The notes under the pieces were generated by a model. The model was not told where the DNA came from. It did not search any database and was given only the letters and a program-made list of their open reading frames with translations. A stretch of 64,000 nucleotides of DNA from Bacillota bacterium. Lineage in GTDB: Bacteria > Bacillota > Clostridia > Lachnospirales > Anaerotignaceae. The stretch covers positions 1 to 64,000 of the forward strand of contig JAETUG010000007.1 of NCBI GenBank assembly GCA_021768705.1, in the 5' to 3' direction. The first letter of the stretch is position 1. Every line of letters begins with the position of its first letter. This document shows positions 59,459 to 64,000 of the stretch, in pieces. The position numbers were made by a program, and so were the translations under genes.

Positions 59459-61702
59459 ATGGCAGCAATCGAAGAACAACTGTATCAGGAATTGATCGAG
59501 AAAATCAAAACCTACCATCCATCCGATGATTTTTCTATGGTTGAAAAAGCCTATAAACTGGCGGTGGAGGCCCATAAGGAGCAGAAAAGAAAATCCGGCG
59601 AGCCATATATCATCCATCCTTTGAAAGTGGCATATATCCTGGCGGAATTGGAACTGGATATGGAGACCATCGTGGCAGGTATCCTGCATGATATCATTGA
59701 AGATACGGAATACAGCTATGAAGACATCAGCAATCTGTTCAGCGAAGAGATCGCTGCACTGGTGGATGGTGTCACCAAACTGGGCAAGCTGTCCTATTCT
59801 ACAAAGGAAGAAGCGCAGGCAGAAAACTACCGTAAGATGTTCCTTGCCATGGCAAAGGATATTCGCGTCATTTTGATCAAACTGGCGGACAGACTGCACA
59901 ATATGCGTACGCTGAACTATATGACGCCCGAAAAACAGCGGGAAAAAGCACAGGAGACTCTGGATATCTATGCGCCTCTGGCACACAGACTGGGTATTTC
60001 CAAGATCCGTTCTGAAATGGAAGATCTGTGCTTCAAGTATTTGAACCCCGATGCCTATTTTGATCTGGCAGCAAAAATCCAGAAGAAGAAAGAAGAACGG
60101 GATGAATTTGTACAGAATATCGTAAACGATCTGCAGGCGAAAATGGACGAAGCCGGCATCAAAGGCAAGGTCTATGGCAGAACGAAGCATTTTTTCAGCA
60201 TCTATAAAAAGATGGTCAACCAGAATAAAACGCTGGATCAGATCTATGACCTGTTTGCCATCCGTGCGTTGGTAGACAATGTAAAAGACTGCTATGCTGT
60301 GCTGGGGATCGTACACACCATGTATACCCCCATGCCCGGTCGTTTCAAGGACTATATCGCCATGCCCAAGCCCAATATGTATCAGTCTCTGCATAATACC
60401 CTGATCGGCCCTATGGGGCAGGTCTTTGAAGTGCAGATCAGAACATGGGAAATGCATCGTACCAGTGAATATGGTATCGCTGCCCATTGGAAATATAAAG
60501 AGGGCAAGGCAAACGAAAAAACCAGCAAATCTGCGAAAAAGGAAGAAGCAAAGCTGGCATGGCTGCGCCAGATCATGGAATGGCAGCAGGATATGTCGGA
60601 TAACAAAGAATATCTGGATACCATCAAGCTGGACTTGAATATTTTTACCACACAGGTGTATGCCTTCACCCCTCAGGGGGATGTGATCCAGCTTGCCAAG
60701 GATTCCACACCCATCGACTTTGCTTATATGATCCACTCTGCTGTCGGCAACAAAATGGTCGGTGCCAGAGTAAATAATAAAATCGTGCCGTTGGATCATA
60801 AGGTTCAAAACGGTGATATCGTTGAGATCATCACTTCTCAGAATTCCAAAGGCCCCAATAGGGACTGGCTGTCTATCGTCAAAACAGCCCAGGCCAGAAC
60901 AAAGATCAAGCAGTGGTTCAAGAAGGAAGAGAAGGAAGAAAACATCATTCGTGGTCGGGAAATGATTTTAGCGGATATGAAGAAAAAAGGCTTCCAGCCG
61001 CAGGATCTGCTGCGCTCCGAATGGCAGGAGATCGTTCTGGTCAAATATGACTTCAAAAACTGGGATGCTCTATTGGCAGCTGTTGGTTACGGCGGTCTGA
61101 AGGAAGGGCAGGTAGTTAACCGCCTGAAGGATGAATACCTGAAGGAAAAACGCAAGACCCAGACGGCAGAGGATGCCCTGAAGGATTTTGAAAAAACCAT
61201 TGACCAGAAGCCTGTCAAACAGCATAAGAGCAAGAGCGGTATCATTGTGGAAGGCATCGGCGATGTTGCTGTGCGTTTTTCCAAATGCTGCAGCCCTGTG
61301 CCCGGGGATGAGATCGTTGGCTTCGTTACCCGTGGCCGTGGTGTCACCATTCACCGTACGGACTGTGTCAATGTCATGAATCTGACGAATGATGAACGGG
61401 CCCGCCTCATCAATGCGGAATGGGATGCCCACTATGCCCGTGGGGATTCCAACACATCCTATCTGGCGGAGATTCGTGTGACAGCCGGTGACAGAAACGG
61501 TCTGATTCTGGAGATCAGCCGTATGCTGGCAGATGATGATATTTCCGTAAAGGGCTTCAATGTCCGTACAACGAAGGATATGCTGGCAATTATCAATATT
61601 ACAATGGAAATCAGAACAAAGGAACAGCTGGAACGGGTGGTAAAACACCTGAAGAGCCTGAAAGACATCATGGAAGTAGAGCGTGTTTCCGGCCTTGGCT
61701 GA
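59459..61702 (+). CDS. relA: Bifunctional (p)ppGpp synthetase/hydrolase Rel
   Basis: 747 residues. ATG 59459 is 8 bases after AGAGGGGG; ATG 59453 and GTG 59450 are closer to the site. Order: HD hydrolase domain about 30-190 (HPLKVAYILAE, GILHDIIEDT, KLADRLHNMRTL), so hydrolysis is likely active; synthetase domain about 225-340 (YGRTKHFFSIYKKMVNQ, YDLFAIRALVDNVKDCYAVLG, KDYIAMPKPNMYQSLHNT); TGS about 395-455; zinc-finger/helical region with FSKCCSPVPGDEIVGFVTRGRG; and ACT at the C-terminus. It is the stringent-response enzyme. Confidence 0.96.
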   Translation: MAAIEEQLYQELIEKIKTYHPSDDFSMVEKAYKLAVEAHKEQKRKSGEPYIIHPLKVAYILAELELDMETIVAGILHDIIEDTEYSYEDISNLFSEEIAALVDGVTKLGKLSYSTKEEAQAENYRKMFLAMAKDIRVILIKLADRLHNMRTLNYMTPEKQREKAQETLDIYAPLAHRLGISKIRSEMEDLCFKYLNPDAYFDLAAKIQKKKEERDEFVQNIVNDLQAKMDEAGIKGKVYGRTKHFFSIYKKMVNQNKTLDQIYDLFAIRALVDNVKDCYAVLGIVHTMYTPMPGRFKDYIAMPKPNMYQSLHNTLIGPMGQVFEVQIRTWEMHRTSEYGIAAHWKYKEGKANEKTSKSAKKEEAKLAWLRQIMEWQQDMSDNKEYLDTIKLDLNIFTTQVYAFTPQGDVIQLAKDSTPIDFAYMIHSAVGNKMVGARVNNKIVPLDHKVQNGDIVEIITSQNSKGPNRDWLSIVKTAQARTKIKQWFKKEEKEENIIRGREMILADMKKKGFQPQDLLRSEWQEIVLVKYDFKNWDALLAAVGYGGLKEGQVVNRLKDEYLKEKRKTQTAEDALKDFEKTIDQKPVKQHKSKSGIIVEGIGDVAVRFSKCCSPVPGDEIVGFVTRGRGVTIHRTDCVNVMNLTNDERARLINAEWDAHYARGDSNTSYLAEIRVTAGDRNGLILEISRMLADDDISVKGFNVRTTKDMLAIINITMEIRTKEQLERVVKHLKSLKDIMEVERVSGLG

Positions 61703-61729
61703 TCTTTGGATATATCGTAGGAGGAAGAA

Positions 61730-62182
61730 ATGAGAGCAGTATTACAGAGAGTAACAGAAGCAAGTGTGACCATCGATGGACAGGTGGTTGGTGAAATCGG
61801 CAAGGGTATTATGGTTTTGTTCGGCATGTTGGGAACAGATACCGATAAGACGATTGATTATATGCTGGATAAAGTGATCAATCTGCGTATCTTTGAAGAT
61901 GAAAACGGCAAAATGAATCTGTCCCTGATGGATATGGAAGGGGAACTTCTCATCGTGCCCAATTTCACACTGTATGGCGATGCAAGAAAAGGCAGACGTC
62001 CCGGTTACTCCGGCGGTGCGGCTCCCGAATTGGCAAATGAACTGTTTGATAAGCTGTGCGCAAAAGCCCACACATTGGGGATCAAAAAAGTGGCACAGGG
62101 GCAGTTCCAGGCAGATATGAAGGTTGCCCTGATCAACGATGGCCCTGTAACACTGCTGTTGGACAGTGAAAAACTGTTTTGA
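61730..62182 (+). CDS. dtd: D-aminoacyl-tRNA deacylase
   Basis: 150 residues from ATG 61730 after TAGGAGGAAG. Dtd removes D-amino acids from mischarged tRNA. The Gly-cisPro motif is in NDGPVTLLLDS, and the second signature appears as VPNFTLYGDARKGRRP, with PN where the family usually has SQ before FTL. Length is normal. It follows rel by 27 bases, as in most Bacillota. Confidence 0.95.
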   Translation: MRAVLQRVTEASVTIDGQVVGEIGKGIMVLFGMLGTDTDKTIDYMLDKVINLRIFEDENGKMNLSLMDMEGELLIVPNFTLYGDARKGRRPGYSGGAAPELANELFDKLCAKAHTLGIKKVAQGQFQADMKVALINDGPVTLLLDSEKLF

Positions 62183-62187
62183 TTGTT

Positions 62188-63651
62188 ATGGATACAGAAA
62201 TGATTTATTATGTCCTGCAAGGACATGAACTGCAAAATGATGTGCAGACGATGATCCAGGTGTTTCTTGCTAACCGTCACTATACCCGTGTGGAGGAAGT
62301 GACGGGGGAGATCACCGTGGTCAGCTGCATGGAGAAAGGCATTGCTTCGGCAATGCTTTATCGCCGTAGGGAAAAAGTTGCAGAATGGTCTATGCCCTAT
62401 GCAGAAGAAACCTTGACGGAAAAGGAACAGAAACGCATCATCAAGCGCACCATTTATGAACTGCTGAAAGCAGAAACAGGCATCCGACCTCAGTGGGGTC
62501 TGCTGACAGGGGTTCGCCCTGCCAAGCTGGTGCGTATCCTGCTGGAAGAAGGAAAGGACGATGCAGAATGTATGGCATTTCTGACAGAGGACTATCTCGT
62601 CATGGAGCATAAGGCAGCGCTGGCACTGAAAGTAGCAAAGGCGGAACAGAAGATTTTGCAGGGCAACAAGCCCGAGGAGATCAGCCTGTATATTGGTATT
62701 CCTTTCTGCCCCACCAGATGCTTGTATTGCTCCTTTACGGCCTATCCCCTCCATCAGTATCAAAATCGTGTGGATGAATATTTGGATGCCATGTTCAAGG
62801 AATTGGATTGGCTGGCATCCTACAGCAGGCGGTTCACCATGAAGAATATCTACATCGGCGGCGGTACGCCCACTTCCTTGAACGAGGCACAGCTGGAACG
62901 CCTGTTGAAAAAGGTGGAGGAACTGTTCCATCCCGATGATTCTATGGAATATACGGTGGAAGCAGGACGCCCCGATACCATTACCAGAGAAAAACTCTGC
63001 CTGATGAAGGCATACGGCGTCAATCGTATCTCCATCAACCCCCAGACTATGAATGATAAAACATTGCAGGCGGTAGGCAGAAAGCATACGGTGGAGGACA
63101 TCCGTCGAGTGTTTCGGGAAGCCAGGGAAGAAGGTCATGAAAACATCAACATGGACTTGATTTTGGGTCTGCCCGGGGAGGATGCCGCAGATGTGCGGAA
63201 CACCATGGCAGAAATCATGAAGCTGGAGCCTGATAATGTGACGGTGCATACCCTGGCGGTGAAACGGGCATCCCGTCTGCGGGAAGAACTGGACCGGCAC
63301 GACATGACTACGGCGGAGACGCTGGAACAGATGTTGGATATTTCCGCAGAATATGCAGAAAAAATGGGTATGGAGCCCTATTATATGTACCGCCAGAAAA
63401 ATATGGTGGGCAATTTTGAAAACGTTGGCTATTGCCACCCCGGCAAGGAAGGGGTCTATAATGTCCAGATCATGGAGGAGAAACAGACCATTCTGGCGGC
63501 AGGGGCAGGGGCCAGCACCAAAACCGTTGACCCTGAAACAGACCGCATCGAACGGGTATTCAACGTAAAGAGTATTGAAGATTACATCGGTCGCATCGAT
63601 GAGATGATAGAAAGAAAAAGAACGGGCTTGCCCCAAGGAGGTAGGATATGA
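62188..63651 (+). CDS. hemZ: Coproporphyrinogen dehydrogenase HemZ-like radical SAM protein
   Basis: 487 residues. ATG 62188 is preferred; TTG 62179 overlaps the dtd stop. No strong ribosome site is visible, so translation may be coupled. The radical SAM Cys motif is [10 protein letters not shown], followed by [30 protein letters not shown] and [11 protein letters not shown]. The long N-terminal domain (about 1-160) is specific to the HemZ group. It is annotated as an anaerobic coproporphyrinogen oxidase, but no other haem genes are seen, so another radical-SAM function is possible. Its TGA overlaps the hisS ATG. Confidence 0.9.
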   Translation: MDTEMIYYVLQGHELQNDVQTMIQVFLANRHYTRVEEVTGEITVVSCMEKGIASAMLYRRREKVAEWSMPYAEETLTEKEQKRIIKRTIYELLKAETGIRPQWGLLTGVRPAKLVRILLEEGKDDAECMAFLTEDYLVMEHKAALALKVAKAEQKILQGNKPEEISLYIGIPFCPTRCLYCSFTAYPLHQYQNRVDEYLDAMFKELDWLASYSRRFTMKNIYIGGGTPTSLNEAQLERLLKKVEELFHPDDSMEYTVEAGRPDTITREKLCLMKAYGVNRISINPQTMNDKTLQAVGRKHTVEDIRRVFREAREEGHENINMDLILGLPGEDAADVRNTMAEIMKLEPDNVTVHTLAVKRASRLREELDRHDMTTAETLEQMLDISAEYAEKMGMEPYYMYRQKNMVGNFENVGYCHPGKEGVYNVQIMEEKQTILAAGAGASTKTVDPETDRIERVFNVKSIEDYIGRIDEMIERKRTGLPQGGRI

Positions 63652-64000
63652 TCCAGTTAGTAAAAGGGACAAAGGATATTTATGGCGCAGAAGTGAAGGC
63701 ATGGCAGGAGATCGAAGGTAAGATGAGACGCATCTGCGAAACCTTCGGTATCGGTGAGATCCGCACACCTGCGTTTGAATTTACAGAACTTTTTGCCAGA
63801 GGCGTTGGCGAAACCACAGATATCGTGCAGAAGGAAATGTATACCTTCACAGATGATGGTGACAGAAGCCTGACCCTGCGCCCCGAAGGCACAGCAGGCG
63901 CAGTTCGTGCCTATATCGAACATGGGATGCACAATCAGGCACAGCCCACAAAGCTGTACTACATTTCTCCGACTTTCCGCTGTGAAAATACACAGGCAGG
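63648..64000 (+). CDS. hisS: Histidyl-tRNA synthetase (N-terminal part, cut by window end)
   Basis: ATG 63648 follows AAGGAGG and overlaps the hemZ stop (ATGA). The 117 visible codons read as class II His[21 protein letters not shown], motif 1 region ([39 protein letters not shown]), [20 protein letters not shown] and the start of motif 2 ([15 protein letters not shown]). It charges tRNA-His. The dtd-hemZ-hisS order is common in Clostridia. Confidence 0.93.
   Translation, partial: MIQLVKGTKDIYGAEVKAWQEIEGKMRRICETFGIGEIRTPAFEFTELFARGVGETTDIVQKEMYTFTDDGDRSLTLRPEGTAGAVRAYIEHGMHNQAQPTKLYYISPTFRCENTQA

Overview
The window reads as chromosomal DNA of a low-to-mid GC Gram-positive anaerobe of class Clostridia. 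The order Lachnospirales or the Anaerotignum-like cluster XIVb is my best guess (inference, no database search). The basis is the housekeeping set (AddB-type recombination, RNase Y, Prp plus extended L27, CarD, DUF975 and TIGR04086-type membrane proteins, HemZ), strong AGGAGG ribosome sites, frequent TTG/GTG starts, and TTGxxx-17-TATAAT promoters. I see no rRNA or tRNA genes, no CRISPR array, no complete insertion sequence and no prophage.

Layout. 1-4783: 3' part of a giant S-layer-homology (SLH) surface protein. 4784-10910: small functions including a GNAT fragment, an unknown cytoplasmic protein with a lipoprotein, YbaK, an anchored trypsin-like protease, a GNAT enzyme, ROK glucokinase and an orphan P-loop protein. 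11100-16020: CoA-transferase, dCMP deaminase, CarD, ruvAB and a small unknown protein. 16083-23400: DUF975 protein, addB (minus strand), FMN-binding protein, a frameshifted M23 peptidase gene and RNase G. 23557-28829: rny, unknown small genes, recX coupled to a large TPR gene. 28835-31533: rplU-prp-rpmA-obgE with a candidate L21 leader and a hairpin-rich leader before obgE. 31544-39992: YczE-like membrane protein, a deleted geranylgeranyl reductase gene, an M16 peptidase pair, lgt, an ABC-F ATPase and a CNNM/CorC protein. 40050-46933: TlpA-like lipoprotein without its redox motif, a two-component system, a stalk-domain lipoprotein, a palindromic/tandem repeat, a PHP phosphoesterase and a TIGR04086-like protein. 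46936-51616: secD-secF-recJ-apt. 51672-59158: AEC transporter, rplS-lepB-ylqF, lipoprotein, then a minus-strand ttcA-recombinase-NUDIX operon and a GH3 hexosaminidase. 59367-64000: rel-dtd-hemZ-hisS (hisS cut by the window end).

How the genes fit together. Most operons serve core processes: ribosome assembly and its quality control, protein export, recombination and repair, stringent response, and lipoprotein or peptidoglycan handling. Several lipoproteins, Lgt, signal peptidase, SecDF and the SLH protein form a cell-envelope theme.

No single locus is clearly a new defence or metabolic system. The strongest unexplained signals are (a) the hairpin-rich obgE leader with competing pairings, (b) a terminator-like hairpin between the secD promoter and gene, (c) a long inverted repeat with a tandem 74-bp unit that supplies the 3' end of the PHP gene, (d) a codon-usage break in the SLH protein gene, (e) a 17-codon basic ORF overlapping the hexosaminidase start, and (f) interruption of the usual apt-rel neighbourhood by a block carrying a tyrosine recombinase. 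Broken genes seen: a GNAT fragment, the geranylgeranyl reductase and the M23 peptidase.
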